A DNA stretch of 64,000 nucleotides from Mycobacterium sp. MS1601 (GTDB taxonomy: Bacteria; Actinomycetota; Actinomycetes; Mycobacteriales; Mycobacteriaceae), in the NCBI RefSeq assembly GCF_001984215.1, contig NZ_CP019420.1:2728001-2792000 (forward strand). The letters run 5' to 3'. A program made the translations under genes and the position numbers. Of this stretch, positions 52,278 through 62,096 are shown piece by piece. Numbering within the stretch: the stretch's first letter is position 1; every line of letters starts with the position of its first letter. The notes beneath the pieces are model-generated. The model was not told where the DNA came from. It did no database searches and was given only the letters and a program-made list of their open reading frames with translations.

Positions 52278-53458
52278 CACGACCTCAGCCTGGCCTGCAC
52301 CCATTGGTGGAACTCGACGATGTGGTGTTCAGAGGGCACCAGCACGCCCCCGTTGCGGTACGCCCGCGACGACATGGCAGGCTGGGTACGTTCACACGCC
52401 TCGAAGTCCTGGACGTTGACCCGATGGAAGAGCTCCACCGAGCGGTCGAGGTCACGTCCGGCGGCCACCACGTCGGGCAGATACAGCCAGTCGCATTCGA
52501 CGATGGTGCGGTCCGCCGCCATCGGGTACATCCGGTGGAAGATCACGTGGTCGGGCACCAGGTTGATGAACACGTTGGGCCGCACCGTGATCGCGTAGTA
52601 GCGCCGGTCCTGGTCGGAGGTGACACCGGGAATGGTGTCCAGGCCGGGGCTGCCGTCGATGGTGAATCCTTCGACGTTCTCCCCGAACAGCGCGCCGTGG
52701 CCGACGAAGTATTGTGCGGCCAGCCCGTCGGCAAACTCGGGCAGCACCTCGGTGAGCTCGGGATGAATGGTGGCGCAGTGGTAGCACTCCATGAAGTTCT
52801 CGACGATGAGTTTCCAGTTGGCGGCAACGTCGTAGACGACCCGGCGCCCGACCACAAGATCCGCCACCGCGTAACTGTCCACAGCGCCGGCATCACCCAG
52901 GCGCTCGGTCACCGCACCCATGACGTCGGCCTCGAAGGATGGCGGCTCGGCCGCCAGGCACACCCAGACGTAGCCGAGCCATTCCCGCACGGCCACTTTC
53001 AGCAATCCATACTCGGTTCTGTCGATGCGTGCTCCGGTCTCATCGGTGAGTGAACCGAGATTCGGTGCAGCGAAGAGCTTTCCGTCCAGGTTGTAGGTCC
53101 AGGCGTGGTAGGGGCAGCGTAGGTGGCGCTTGACCGTTCCGGAGTCCTCGGTGCACAGCATGGCCCCGCGGTGGCGGCACACGTTGAGGAAGGCGTTGAG
53201 TGCACCGTCTTTGGCGCGCACCACCAGCACACTCTCCCGGCCGACCTGGACCTTTTTGAAGGCGCCGGGCGACGGCAGATCGGCGACCCTGGCGGCGCAG
53301 AACCACATCCGTTCGAAGATGTGTTCCTGCTCCGATTCGAAAATCGTTCTGTCGGAATAGAACCCGCCGCCGAGGGTGGGCATCAGGTTGCTCCCCGGGG
53401 CGGGGGTGCTGAACGTCGTCGGATCTGGGGCGCCCAGGGGGGCATCGACAGTGGTCAT
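52277..53458 (-). CDS. Rieske-type oxygenase large subunit, glycine betaine monooxygenase-like
   Basis: The 393 residues have the Rieske cluster ligands Cys94 and His96 in NVCRHRGA, and Cys115 and His118 in RCPYHAW. The mononuclear iron site is in [16 protein letters not shown]. The sequence resembles GbcA, which removes a methyl group from betaine to give dimethylglycine and formaldehyde. It needs an electron-donor reductase (GbcB); none is in this window. Its ATG overlaps the sarcosine oxidase stop by four bases. Stachydrine demethylases are close relatives, so another quaternary amine is possible. Confidence 0.9.
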   Translation of the reverse strand: MTTVDAPLGAPDPTTFSTPAPGSNLMPTLGGGFYSDRTIFESEQEHIFERMWFCAARVADLPSPGAFKKVQVGRESVLVVRAKDGALNAFLNVCRHRGAMLCTEDSGTVKRHLRCPYHAWTYNLDGKLFAAPNLGSLTDETGARIDRTEYGLLKVAVREWLGYVWVCLAAEPPSFEADVMGAVTERLGDAGAVDSYAVADLVVGRRVVYDVAANWKLIVENFMECYHCATIHPELTEVLPEFADGLAAQYFVGHGALFGENVEGFTIDGSPGLDTIPGVTSDQDRRYYAITVRPNVFINLVPDHVIFHRMYPMAADRTIVECDWLYLPDVVAAGRDLDRSVELFHRVNVQDFEACERTQPAMSSRAYRNGGVLVPSEHHIVEFHQWVQARLRS

Positions 53459-54597
53459 GTGGTCACCAGTCGCCGGGGGTTGAAGAGCCCGATGGGATGG
53501 GGGGTGTCTCCGGTGACGGCGAGGTCTGCCAGGACCTCGCCGACGACGGGGACGAACTTGAAACCGTGTCCCGAGAAGCCGCACGCCACTGTGACATTGG
53601 TGAATCCGTCGGGACGGGTGATCACGAAGTGCTCGTCGGGGGTATTGGAGTACATGCAGGTGGCGGTGTGGACGGCAGGGCCGGTGAGCGCGGGAAGCAG
53701 CTGCGTCGCCCGCTCCCGCATCTCGTTGATCTCTTGTTCGTGCACCGTGCGGTCGATGGTCTCCGGTGTACAGACCTGGCCCTTGCGGAAGAAGGCCACC
53801 TTGACTCCACCGTCGGGGCCGTCGATGGCCGGGAAACCGTAGATCTGCATGCCTGCGGTGTCCTCGCTGATGAAGATCGGGTGGTCGACGAACGGTGTTG
53901 TGCCGCTGTCCGGTTGGAGCCAGTACAGCACCTGTCGCTCGATGGTGATGGGGATGCCCAGTTCGGTCAACAGCGACGGCGCCCAGGCTCCCGGGCAGAT
54001 CACCAGCTGACCAGCGGTGTAGGTGCCGCGCGCAGTGGTCACCCGGACCCCGGACGGACCGTCCTGCCATGACTGCACCTCCTCACCGAAGCGCAGTTCC
54101 GCGCCTTCACGGGCGGCGAGGTCGAGGTGTGCCTGCACCGTCATCTCGGGTCGGGCGAAGCCCGCCTTCGCCTCGTACAGGGCGACATCACCCGGCGCGG
54201 GCGTCAAAGTCGGGAAACGCCTGCTGATCTCACCGACGTCGAGCATCTCATGGTCCAGGGACCACTCCTGGGATGCGCGCAGGCTGCCCGCCACCGTCAG
54301 GCAGTCCGGTGCACCCATGAACAGACCGCCGGTGAGGCGGTACACCTCCAGGCGCGTGCTGTCGGCCAGTTCTGCCCACAGCTCGTAGGCGCGCAGCAGC
54401 AGCGGCACGTAGGCGGGATCCTCGAAATAGGACTGCCTGATGATGCGCGAACCGCCATGGCTGGAGCCTTTGTCATGGGCGGGGGTGAACTTCTCCAGGC
54501 CCAGCACCCGTACCCCACGCCGGGCCAGGTGGTACGCCGCGGCGCTGCCCATCCCGCCGAGCCCCACGACTATGGCGTCGAAGCTGTTGTCGTTCAA
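53455..54597 (-). CDS. Monomeric sarcosine oxidase-like FAD enzyme
   Basis: I start at the TTG at 54597 ([16 protein letters not shown]), with ggaggt at about eight bases, giving 380 residues. The FAD motif is [19 protein letters not shown]. The segments [21 protein letters not shown] and [19 protein letters not shown] are typical of MSOX/N-methyltryptophan oxidase, and the Cys in [11 protein letters not shown] may carry covalent FAD. It should oxidise sarcosine to glycine, formaldehyde and hydrogen peroxide. It is five bases downstream of the dimethylglycine oxidase gene. Confidence 0.9.
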   Translation of the reverse strand: MNDNSFDAIVVGLGGMGSAAAYHLARRGVRVLGLEKFTPAHDKGSSHGGSRIIRQSYFEDPAYVPLLLRAYELWAELADSTRLEVYRLTGGLFMGAPDCLTVAGSLRASQEWSLDHEMLDVGEISRRFPTLTPAPGDVALYEAKAGFARPEMTVQAHLDLAAREGAELRFGEEVQSWQDGPSGVRVTTARGTYTAGQLVICPGAWAPSLLTELGIPITIERQVLYWLQPDSGTTPFVDHPIFISEDTAGMQIYGFPAIDGPDGGVKVAFFRKGQVCTPETIDRTVHEQEINEMRERATQLLPALTGPAVHTATCMYSNTPDEHFVITRPDGFTNVTVACGFSGHGFKFVPVVGEVLADLAVTGDTPHPIGLFNPRRLVTT

Positions 54598-54602
54598 GGC
54601 TG

Positions 54603-57029
54603 TTACCTCCGGATCAGTATCATGTCGGGATCGACCACCGGCTCGGCGGTGACCACCGCGGTGTAGGTCGAGGTCAGGTAGGCGACAGTCACGGGGTCTC
54701 CGATCGCGATCTCGGCGGGCAGCCATGCGTAGGCGATGCTGCGTCCGATGGTGGCCGAGTAGCCGGCGCTGGTCACATAGCCCACCACCTCACCACTGAC
54801 GCTGACCGGTTCCTTACCCAGCACCACAGCGGCAGGATCGTCGAAGACGATGCTGCGCAACATGGTCGAGGGTGGACCGGCCGAATCCAGTGCGGCTCTG
54901 CCCAGGAAGTCGCCCTTCTTGCCGGACACCGCGAAGCCGACTCCCGCTTCGGCGGGCAGGTGTTCGGCGGTCATGTCGGTGCCCCAGGAGCGGTAGCCCT
55001 TTTCCATCCGCAGACTGTTGAAGGCAATGCGGCCGGCGGCGATTGCCCGGTACTCGGCACCCGCGGCGAACAGCAGGTCCCAGAGCTTGAGACCGTGCTC
55101 GGCCGAGGTGTAGATCTCCCAACCGAGCTCGCCCACGTAGGAGACCCGCATCATCGTCACAGGCACCGATCCGATGAAGGTGCTGATCGCCTTGAAGTAT
55201 CCGAATGTGTTGTGTGAGATGTCCGCTGCACACAGCGGTGCCACCAGGTCGCGGGCCCGCGGGCCCCACACCCCGATGCAGCAGGTGCCGCCGGTGATGT
55301 CGCGGACGGTCACGCCACTCTCCGGCAGGTGACGGGTGATCCAGTCCAGGTCCAGAGGTCCGTTGGCGCCCACCTGGAAGGTATCGTCGGTCAGCCGGGC
55401 GACTGTGAGATCACTTCGAATGCCACCGGTTTCGTCGAGCATCAGCGTGTATGTGACCGAACCGGGTCGTTTGTCGACATTGTTGGTGGTCAGCTGCTGC
55501 AGGAAGGCGCAGGCACCCCGCCCGCTGATCTCGTAGCGGGTCAACGGCGTCATGTCGTACAGCGCCACGTATTCCCTGGTCCAGCGTGCCTCGGCGATCG
55601 AGATGGTGGAGTAGAACTGTCCCGACCAGTCGTCGCGCTCTGGGAAAGCCACTCCGGCAGAGGCGAGTTCGTCCACCAGCGCCGCATTTGCCTGGTACCA
55701 CGCGGGGCGTTCCCAGCAAGCGCCCTCGAAGAAGAACGCGCCGAGGTCCTGCTGCCGGGAGTAGAACGGGCTGACCCGCAGTTCTCGTGGGTCGGAGCGG
55801 TACTGGTGCGGATGGATGATGTCGTAGACCTCGACGAAACCCTGCGAGCTGGTCTTGAGGATGAACTCGGGGCTCTTCGCGGGCTCTTCGAAGCGGTACA
55901 GATCGCACTCGTGGACGTCGGTGCCGGGAGTGCCGTCGACAATCCACTCCGCCATCGCCTTGGCCACCCCGGCCGAATGCGTCACCCAGACTGCCTCGGC
56001 CACCCAGAAGCCGGGCAGGTCACGGTGCTCACCCATGATCGAGAAGCCGTCGGGGGTGAAGGAGAAGATGCCGTTGAAACCCTCTTCGTACTTTGAATCA
56101 CCCAGCGCTGGAAGCAGATCGGCGCTGGCGGCCCAGGCGGGGGCGAAATCGTCGTCGGTGAACGGCAGCATGGAGGGCATGGGCTCGCCGGCGGTGTCGG
56201 TGAGCAGGGTGGTCATGTCCACCGGCATGGGCCGGTGTCCGTAGAAGCCGATGCCGAGACGGTCGCCGTACTCGCGGTAGTACAGGTCCTTGTCCTGGTG
56301 GCGCAGGATCGGCATCCGAGGATCGGTGTTGCCCTGCAGGTCGGCCAGCTGCCCGGTCTTGGCGAACTGGTGTGCCATCGGGACCAGCGGCACTGTCAGG
56401 CCCACCCTGGCGCCCAGCTGGGCGCCCCAGAATCCGGCGGCGGACACCACCACGTCGGCGGCGAACTCGTCGCCGGAGGCGGTGCGGACTCCGACCACGC
56501 GGCCGCCGCGCTCGAGCACGTCGACCACTTCCTGGTGACCCAGGAACGTCGCGCCCCGTTCGGTGGCACGCTCGGCCTGGGTGGTTGCGGCCGCCAGTGC
56601 CTTGGCCAGACCGTCGGTGGGGGTGTGGAAACCGCCCAGGATGCGATCGACGTCCAGGAGAGGGTAGAGCTGCTTGCACTGCTCGGCGTCCAGGAGTTGC
56701 CCGGGAATGCCCCAGGACCGGGCCCACCCGAGTTTGCGGTGCAGATCGGTCCAGCGCTGCGGCGTGGTGGCGATCTCGAGCCCGCCGACCTGCTGGAAGG
56801 CGCCCAGGCGGGAGAACTTCTCGACGGTGTAGCGGGCGAATTCGGTCATGGTCTTGGACCCGTTCGTCTGGAACACCAGACCGGGTGCATGCGACGTCGA
56901 CCCGCCTGTGGTGAAGAGGGGCCCGCGGTCCAGGACGGTGACATCGGTGCACCCACGGGCGGTCAGTTCGTCGGCCAGCGACGTCCCGACGATTCCTGCG
57001 CCGACGATGATGATCTTCGGGGTGGCCAT
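54603..57029 (-). CDS. FAD/GcvT fusion oxidase, dimethylglycine oxidase-like
   Basis: I start at the ATG at 57029, preceded by aggag; the longer upstream frame lacks support. The 808 residues join an N-terminal FAD domain ([35 protein letters not shown], with the His likely to hold FAD) to a C-terminal aminomethyltransferase (GcvT) domain with [18 protein letters not shown] and a folate-binding barrel. It should convert dimethylglycine to sarcosine and pass the one-carbon unit to tetrahydrofolate. It is the first gene of the five-gene betaine operon. Tandem operator-like elements lie 13 bp before its ATG. Confidence 0.92.
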   Translation of the reverse strand: MATPKIIIVGAGIVGTSLADELTARGCTDVTVLDRGPLFTTGGSTSHAPGLVFQTNGSKTMTEFARYTVEKFSRLGAFQQVGGLEIATTPQRWTDLHRKLGWARSWGIPGQLLDAEQCKQLYPLLDVDRILGGFHTPTDGLAKALAAATTQAERATERGATFLGHQEVVDVLERGGRVVGVRTASGDEFAADVVVSAAGFWGAQLGARVGLTVPLVPMAHQFAKTGQLADLQGNTDPRMPILRHQDKDLYYREYGDRLGIGFYGHRPMPVDMTTLLTDTAGEPMPSMLPFTDDDFAPAWAASADLLPALGDSKYEEGFNGIFSFTPDGFSIMGEHRDLPGFWVAEAVWVTHSAGVAKAMAEWIVDGTPGTDVHECDLYRFEEPAKSPEFILKTSSQGFVEVYDIIHPHQYRSDPRELRVSPFYSRQQDLGAFFFEGACWERPAWYQANAALVDELASAGVAFPERDDWSGQFYSTISIAEARWTREYVALYDMTPLTRYEISGRGACAFLQQLTTNNVDKRPGSVTYTLMLDETGGIRSDLTVARLTDDTFQVGANGPLDLDWITRHLPESGVTVRDITGGTCCIGVWGPRARDLVAPLCAADISHNTFGYFKAISTFIGSVPVTMMRVSYVGELGWEIYTSAEHGLKLWDLLFAAGAEYRAIAAGRIAFNSLRMEKGYRSWGTDMTAEHLPAEAGVGFAVSGKKGDFLGRAALDSAGPPSTMLRSIVFDDPAAVVLGKEPVSVSGEVVGYVTSAGYSATIGRSIAYAWLPAEIAIGDPVTVAYLTSTYTAVVTAEPVVDPDMILIRR

Positions 57030-57041
57030 ACCTGAGCTCCT

Positions 57042-57076
57042 GTTGCGCATAAAGCAACTAATGCGTGATGCGCAAC
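57042..57076. promoter_or_regulatory. Tandem GTTGCG-type operator-like sequences before the betaine operon
   Basis: GTTGCGCATAAAGCAAC at 57042-57058 has 5-base inverted arms. At 57060-57076 is AATGCGTGATGCGCAAC, whose complement begins GTTGCGCAT. They are 18 bp apart, exactly as at 50032 and 50050. The shared spacing argues for a common regulator, most likely the IclR protein. Confidence 0.62.
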
Positions 57077-57166
57077 AATATCCACCGGGGTGGCCTACCG
57101 CAACCTCTGCCGTTCTACGTATTTTCGCCGGTGCGCACGCCGGGCGGAGCTTTCTACGCTGACGCG

Positions 57167-58585
57167 ATGCCCGATAGCCAACTGTGCTGGACTCCTGCCA
57201 CCGTGCTCGCCGACCAGATCCGCTCCGGCGCCGTTTCGACCACCGAGGTCGCAACAGAGTTCGCCGACCGGATCGAGGCCGTCAACCCCGCGCTGAACGC
57301 CTACATCCACTTCGATCGTGAGCAGGTGTTGGCCGATGCGGCGCAACTGCAGGCCGAACTCGACGCGGGCACTCCCCGTGGACCCCTGCACGGCGTGCCG
57401 TTCTCCATCAAGGGTCTGACCACCATGGCGGGCCTGCCCTTTGATTCGTCGCTCAAGCCACTGGCAGGCACGGTGGGGACGCACGACGCCACTGTCGTCA
57501 CCCGGATGAAGCAAGCCGGCGGCCTGTTCCTGGGCAAGACCAACGCCCCTGAATTCGGTTACTACGGAGGTACCGACAGCCACCTCTACGGACCCACCCA
57601 CAACCCCTGGAAACCCGGTCACACCGCGGGCGGCTCCAGCGGAGGCGCCGCGGCCTCGGTGGCCGCCGGTCTCGGACCGCTGGCCGAGGGCGCCGACGGC
57701 GCCGGATCCGTACGCATCCCGGCGGCCATGTGCGGAGTTGTCGGCTTCAAGCCGTCGCTGGGCCGCATTCCCCACACACTGCTCGACGGGCGGCACTACA
57801 CACACATCTTCCACGGGCCCATCACCCGTACGGTCGGCGACGCGGCACTGATGTTCTCGGTGATGGCCGGCGTATCGGATTCGGATCCGAACTCCGTGCC
57901 CGCCGACGGCATCGATTACGCCTCGGCGGTCCGGGGGGACATCACCGGGTGGCGGGTCGCATGGTCGCCCGACCTGGGTCTGGGTTACGTCGATCCCGAG
58001 GTGGCCGCCGTCTGCGCCGAGGCGGTGAAGGCATTCGAGGCGTTGGGCGCCGTGGTGGAGGAGGCGACGCCGGACTGGGGTGACCCCGAGGAGGCGATGT
58101 GGAAGGGCCTGTGGGTGCCCGGCTACTCGTGTGAGTACGACGTCCTGGACTGGAAGTCGTTGGGCGGGCAGGTCGACGACTTCCTCATCGAGATCTTCGC
58201 GCAGGCCGAGACGCTGACTGCTGTCGAGATCGGCCGTGCGGAGGCGTTCCGCGGCCGGATGTGGGACACCTTCAGCGCCTTCATGCGCGATTACGACCTG
58301 GTGGTCAGTCCGACGTTGGCGTCCGCGACATTCCCGCTGGACCGGTTTGCACCCGCTTGGCTGGACGGGCAGTCGTTGCAACGGCGGTTGCTGGGCTGGC
58401 TGCTGACGTACCCGTACAACATGACGACCACGCCGGCCATCTCGGTGCCCGCGGGATTCACCTCCGACGGCAGGCCGGTCGGGTTGCAGATCGCGGGTAG
58501 GCACCGCGCCGACGCCTCGGTGCTGAGGGCCGCCGCCAACTACGAGGCTGCCAGGCCGTGGGCTGCCGTGATGCCTGCGTTGTGA
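57167..58585 (+). CDS. Amidase signature family hydrolase
   Basis: From the ATG at 57167 the protein has 472 residues. The Ser-cisSer-Lys site is present: Lys in PFSIKGLTTM, and the Gly/Ser-rich HTAGGSSGGAAASVAAGL with the nucleophile Ser in EGADGAGSVRIPAAMCGVVGFKPS (Gly-Ala replaces the usual Gly-Gly). It should hydrolyse a small amide; the substrate is unknown. It is divergent from the betaine operon and 91 bp after the tandem operator, so co-regulation is possible. It overlaps the convergent LuxR-type gene by 46 bp. Confidence 0.92.
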   Translation: MPDSQLCWTPATVLADQIRSGAVSTTEVATEFADRIEAVNPALNAYIHFDREQVLADAAQLQAELDAGTPRGPLHGVPFSIKGLTTMAGLPFDSSLKPLAGTVGTHDATVVTRMKQAGGLFLGKTNAPEFGYYGGTDSHLYGPTHNPWKPGHTAGGSSGGAAASVAAGLGPLAEGADGAGSVRIPAAMCGVVGFKPSLGRIPHTLLDGRHYTHIFHGPITRTVGDAALMFSVMAGVSDSDPNSVPADGIDYASAVRGDITGWRVAWSPDLGLGYVDPEVAAVCAEAVKAFEALGAVVEEATPDWGDPEEAMWKGLWVPGYSCEYDVLDWKSLGGQVDDFLIEIFAQAETLTAVEIGRAEAFRGRMWDTFSAFMRDYDLVVSPTLASATFPLDRFAPAWLDGQSLQRRLLGWLLTYPYNMTTTPAISVPAGFTSDGRPVGLQIAGRHRADASVLRAAANYEAARPWAAVMPAL

Positions 58586-59139
58586 CGCTCGACGATGCCG
58601 CAGTCGAGGGCGACCCGGGCGGCCTGCACCCGGTTGCTGACGCCGAGCTTGCGAAAGATCGCCTCTACGTGGGTGGTGACCGTGCGGACCGAGACGCAGT
58701 CACGCCGAGCGATCTCGGCGTTGGTGTGACCCTCCGCGACAGCGGCCAGCACCTCGGACTCACGGCTGGTCAGACCCAACTGGCGCCGCTTGGTGGCCAC
58801 TTCGGCCACGGCCGCGAAATGGGGCGTCAGGGCGGCGATCGCCACCATGGTGGCCGGCGAGCAGTTCTGGCCGGTGCTCAGTTGCAGCGTGCCCACCGAG
58901 CACCCCGCAGCATCGCTCAACCTTCGCACCAGCGTGCCCGTCTCGCCCGGCCGGGCCAGACTGCGGGGCCCGCGGACCAGCGCAGCGACAGTGACCTGCC
59001 TGCCGTGGGCGTCCAGCGCGGTCAGCCGGCCGGACGTGATGCCGGTCGAGCTGTGCAGTACCTGCAACAGCGCTTCGCCGCGGTGCTCCGGGACGGGTGA
59101 CATCAGGCCGGCGATGGAGGTGAAGTTCACGTCGACCAC
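58540..59139 (-). CDS. LuxR family HTH regulator
   Basis: The open frame is longer, but its upstream part has no family likeness. I take the GTG at 59139 (VVDVNFTSIAGLMSPVP), about 199 residues; the ATG at 59103 is an alternative, and neither has a good ribosome site. The C-terminal HTH is clear: LGLTSRESEVLAAVAEGHTNAEIARRDCVSVRTVTTHVEAIFRKLGVSNRVQAARVAL. The N-terminal part lacks a receiver-domain Asp pattern, so it is not a response regulator. It is read opposite to the amidase and overlaps its 3' end. Confidence 0.82.
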   Translation of the reverse strand: MVDVNFTSIAGLMSPVPEHRGEALLQVLHSSTGITSGRLTALDAHGRQVTVAALVRGPRSLARPGETGTLVRRLSDAAGCSVGTLQLSTGQNCSPATMVAIAALTPHFAAVAEVATKRRQLGLTSRESEVLAAVAEGHTNAEIARRDCVSVRTVTTHVEAIFRKLGVSNRVQAARVALDCGIVERHNAGITAAHGLAAS

Positions 59140-59334
59140 GTTGTCGCTGGACCATTTCTGGTCTTGCCCCGGCTTCGTCACCGGCGCGTTACGGCTGGTA
59201 ACGGTGTCGTTTCGCGAACATGTGCAAAGACCGCCGAAATCGCGCGTTTGACGGCTCAGCGCGGTGGGTAGCCAGACCCAGCGCTGCAGTCCGAGCGGCG
59301 CCGGATTCTGCTGCCGCTCATGGAGGTTACGGCC

Positions 59335-60441
59335 ATGGCCCTGCCCTCGCTCCATCCTGTTGACCTCATGCTGGCGTCCACCCGGCTGTACTCGTCGCTG
59401 CCAGTGGTGGGCAAGCACCTGGAACCCTTCGCGGGGCTCACCGCGATGATGATGTACGGCGGTCACTACGCGCCCGCCGCAGTCCGGGCGGCCATCGACC
59501 GGCGCAGCGCCGCGGCCGCGCCGGTCGAGGACACCGAAGCCGGCCTGGACCCGATTCGTGGCAGCCGGATCCCACCCTTCGTGCGGGCCGCTGCGCAACG
59601 CCGCCGCAGCCTGCACCGCGCTTCCGTGCGCTACGGAGATCACCCTGCGCAGCTGCTGGAGGTCTGGCGTCGCCCCGATCTGCCCGGCGGGCCGGCCCCG
59701 GTGCTGCTCTTCGTGCCCGGTGGGGCGTGGGTCCAGGGCACCCGGGTGCTGCAGGGGCACACCCTGTTGCACCATTTGGTCAGGCAGGGCTGGGTGTGCC
59801 TGACGATGGATTACCGGGTGTCACCCGTGCATCGCTGGCCTCGTCACATCGCCGACGTCAACGCCGCTATCGCGTGGGCGCGGGCGAATGTCGACCGCTT
59901 CGGCGGCGACCGCGGCTTTGTCGCCGTCGCCGGCTGTTCGGCGGGAGGCCACCTTGCCGCGCTGGCCGGCCTGACCCCCGGGGATCCGACCTTCCGCGGC
60001 GAGTTGCTCGACCATGCCGATACGTCGGTGGATGCGGTGGTGGGCATCTACGGGCGCTACGACTGGCAGGACCGCTCGACGCCGACACGGGCCAACTTCC
60101 AGGGCTTTCTCGAGCGAGTTGTGGTGCGCCGCAGTCAGAATCGTCATCCCGAAGTATTCGAGGCGGCTTCGCCGGTGGCGCGAGTCCATGCCGATGCACC
60201 GCCGTTCATGCTGATTCACGGAGACAGTGACGTCGTCATCCCGGTGGGGGAGGCGCGGGCTTTTCGTGACGCGCTCCGCGCGGTGTCCCGCAATCCCGTT
60301 GAGTATCGTGAAATCCCCCGTGCCGGACACGCTTTCGACCTTGTGGACACGTCGCACGCACGGCGCTGTGCGGTCGAGGTCTCACACTTCCTGAACGACG
60401 TGCACCAGCGCAGTGCGCATCAGGTGATGGCGGCGGTCTGA
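59335..60441 (+). CDS. Alpha/beta hydrolase, HSL-type esterase
   Basis: I start at the ATG at 59335 because ggagg lies nine bases upstream; an in-frame ATG at 59320 is less likely. The 368 residues show the oxyanion loop PGGAWVQG, the nucleophile Ser in VAGCSAGGHLAAL, Asp in LIHGDSDVVIP and His in PRAGHAFDLV. No signal peptide is evident. It should hydrolyse a lipid or carboxylic ester. It resembles the mycobacterial Lip group. It is convergent with an epoxide hydrolase gene. Confidence 0.9.
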   Translation: MALPSLHPVDLMLASTRLYSSLPVVGKHLEPFAGLTAMMMYGGHYAPAAVRAAIDRRSAAAAPVEDTEAGLDPIRGSRIPPFVRAAAQRRRSLHRASVRYGDHPAQLLEVWRRPDLPGGPAPVLLFVPGGAWVQGTRVLQGHTLLHHLVRQGWVCLTMDYRVSPVHRWPRHIADVNAAIAWARANVDRFGGDRGFVAVAGCSAGGHLAALAGLTPGDPTFRGELLDHADTSVDAVVGIYGRYDWQDRSTPTRANFQGFLERVVVRRSQNRHPEVFEAASPVARVHADAPPFMLIHGDSDVVIPVGEARAFRDALRAVSRNPVEYREIPRAGHAFDLVDTSHARRCAVEVSHFLNDVHQRSAHQVMAAV

Positions 60442-60483
60442 TCCGTTCGCCGAATGCGGCGGTCGCCGGGGAAGGCGGTGTTG

Positions 60484-61593
60484 TCAGCGGATCGTATCGA
60501 AGAACGTCCGCACGTCCTCGACGAACAGATCGGGCTGTTCGAACGCCGCGAAGTGGCCTCCGCGAGGCATCGTGGTCCACCGGGTGATGTTGGGATAGCC
60601 GGCTTCGCACCACGAACGAGGTGCCTGCAGGATCTCCTTCGGGAACGCTGCCACCCCGGTCGGCAGCGTGACCGGCGACCCGTCGCCGAAGCTGCCGAAA
60701 CTCTCCCAGTACAGCCGCGCCGACGAGGCTCCTGACGAGGTGAGCCAGTAGAGCATCACGTTGTCGAGCATCTCGTCGCGTGTCAGTGCGTTCTCGGGGT
60801 GGCCGTCGCAATCGGTCCAGGACCAGAACTTCTCGACGATCCACGCCAGCTGCGCCACCGGAGAATCGACGAGGCCGTAGCCCAGTGTCTGTGGCCGAGT
60901 GGACTGCTGCTTGGAGTAGCCAGCGTCCCACTTGCGGTAGTAGTCGATGCTCTCCAGCGCTCGCACGGCTTCTTCGGTTGGGTTGTCGAACGCGTCAGCC
61001 GGTGGGCGTCCGATCGGCATGTTGGTGTGGATGGCCACACAGTGGCCGATGTTGCGGCCGATCTGGCGGGTGACGGCTGATCCCCAATCGCCGCCCTGGG
61101 CGCCGAACCGTGAGTAACCCAAGCGCACCATCAGGGTGTCCCAGGCCCGCGCGATGCGCTCGACGCCCCAACCCGGCTCGGTGGGTTTGCCGGAGAAGCC
61201 GTAGCCCGGCAGCGACGGACACACCACGTCGAAACCGGCCTCGGTGAGCGGTTCGATCACTTTCTGGAACTCCACGATGGACCCGGGCCATCCGTGGGTG
61301 ATGAGCAGTGGGAAGGTGTCGGCCTGGGGTGAGCGCTGGTGGATGAAGTGGATGTCGAGGCCGTCGATCTCGGTGGTGAACTGCGCGAACCTGTTCAGGC
61401 GGGTCTCGCGGTCCCGCCAGTTGTAGTCCGTGGCCCAGTATTCGGCCAGTTCACGGGTGTATGCCAGCGGAATGCCCTGACTCCAGTCGTCCACGGGTTC
61501 CGGTTCGGGCCAGCGGGTGTTGCGCAGTCGTCCGGAGAGGTCGTCGAGTGCGGAGTCGGGGATGTCGATGCGGAATGGGCGTACGTCGGCCAT
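60484..61593 (-). CDS. Epoxide hydrolase (alpha/beta fold, EHN domain)
   Basis: From the ATG at 61593 the enzyme has 369 residues. An N-terminal epoxide hydrolase domain (FRIDIPDSALDDLSGRLRNTRWPEPEPVDDW) precedes the catalytic domain with HGWPGS (oxyanion), the nucleophile Asp in AQGGDWGSAV and the His in PRGGHFAAFEQP. It opens epoxides to diols. The arrangement is that of microsomal-type hydrolases. It is read away from the STAS gene, 85 bp apart. Confidence 0.93.
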   Translation of the reverse strand: MADVRPFRIDIPDSALDDLSGRLRNTRWPEPEPVDDWSQGIPLAYTRELAEYWATDYNWRDRETRLNRFAQFTTEIDGLDIHFIHQRSPQADTFPLLITHGWPGSIVEFQKVIEPLTEAGFDVVCPSLPGYGFSGKPTEPGWGVERIARAWDTLMVRLGYSRFGAQGGDWGSAVTRQIGRNIGHCVAIHTNMPIGRPPADAFDNPTEEAVRALESIDYYRKWDAGYSKQQSTRPQTLGYGLVDSPVAQLAWIVEKFWSWTDCDGHPENALTRDEMLDNVMLYWLTSSGASSARLYWESFGSFGDGSPVTLPTGVAAFPKEILQAPRSWCEAGYPNITRWTTMPRGGHFAAFEQPDLFVEDVRTFFDTIR

Positions 61594-61678
61594 GTCCGTG
61601 ATTCTGCCCGCCCACGGCATTCGCCAGGTTGTGTTGAGATACTGCCCGCAACGGTCGGGGAGGGCGTTGGGGAGAGGT

Positions 61679-62035
61679 ATGGCTGAGCAGGCATCCAATG
61701 GGTTTGCCGTGTATGAACGGGTTGTCGACGGGGTGGCTGTGGTGGAGGTCAGTGATGTCGTCGACATGCTGACCGCGCCGCTGCTCGGTACCGCTCTCGG
61801 TACCGCCCTGGCCGACGCGCCGCGCGGATTGATCATCGATCTAACCGACGTGACCTTTCTGGCATCGGCCGGGATGACCGTGCTGGTACAGGCCAAGCAA
61901 CAGGCCGGCGACAACATTGCCTTCGCGGTGGTGGCCGACGGTCCAGCGACCAGTAGGCCGCTGCAGGTCGTCGGTCTCGACGACCTACTGGGGTTGTGGT
62001 CGACGTTGGATGATGCACTGCGTGCGGTGGGCTGA
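61679..62035 (+). CDS. STAS-domain anti-anti-sigma factor
   Basis: The 118 residues, from the ATG at 61679 after ggggagagg, have a SpoIIAA-like STAS fold. GLIIDLTDVTFLASAGMTVLVQAKQQA carries the phosphorylatable Ser in ASAGM. It should bind a partner anti-sigma kinase when dephosphorylated. No anti-sigma kinase or sigma factor gene is beside it, so the partner lies elsewhere. A longer frame upstream is readthrough of the promoter. Confidence 0.9.
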   Translation: MAEQASNGFAVYERVVDGVAVVEVSDVVDMLTAPLLGTALGTALADAPRGLIIDLTDVTFLASAGMTVLVQAKQQAGDNIAFAVVADGPATSRPLQVVGLDDLLGLWSTLDDALRAVG

Positions 62036-62096
62036 GCCGGCCACCTGAGGTGAGACGGCCTTGGTCGCGGGTTTCGATCGCTGGCATCCTGGCGGT

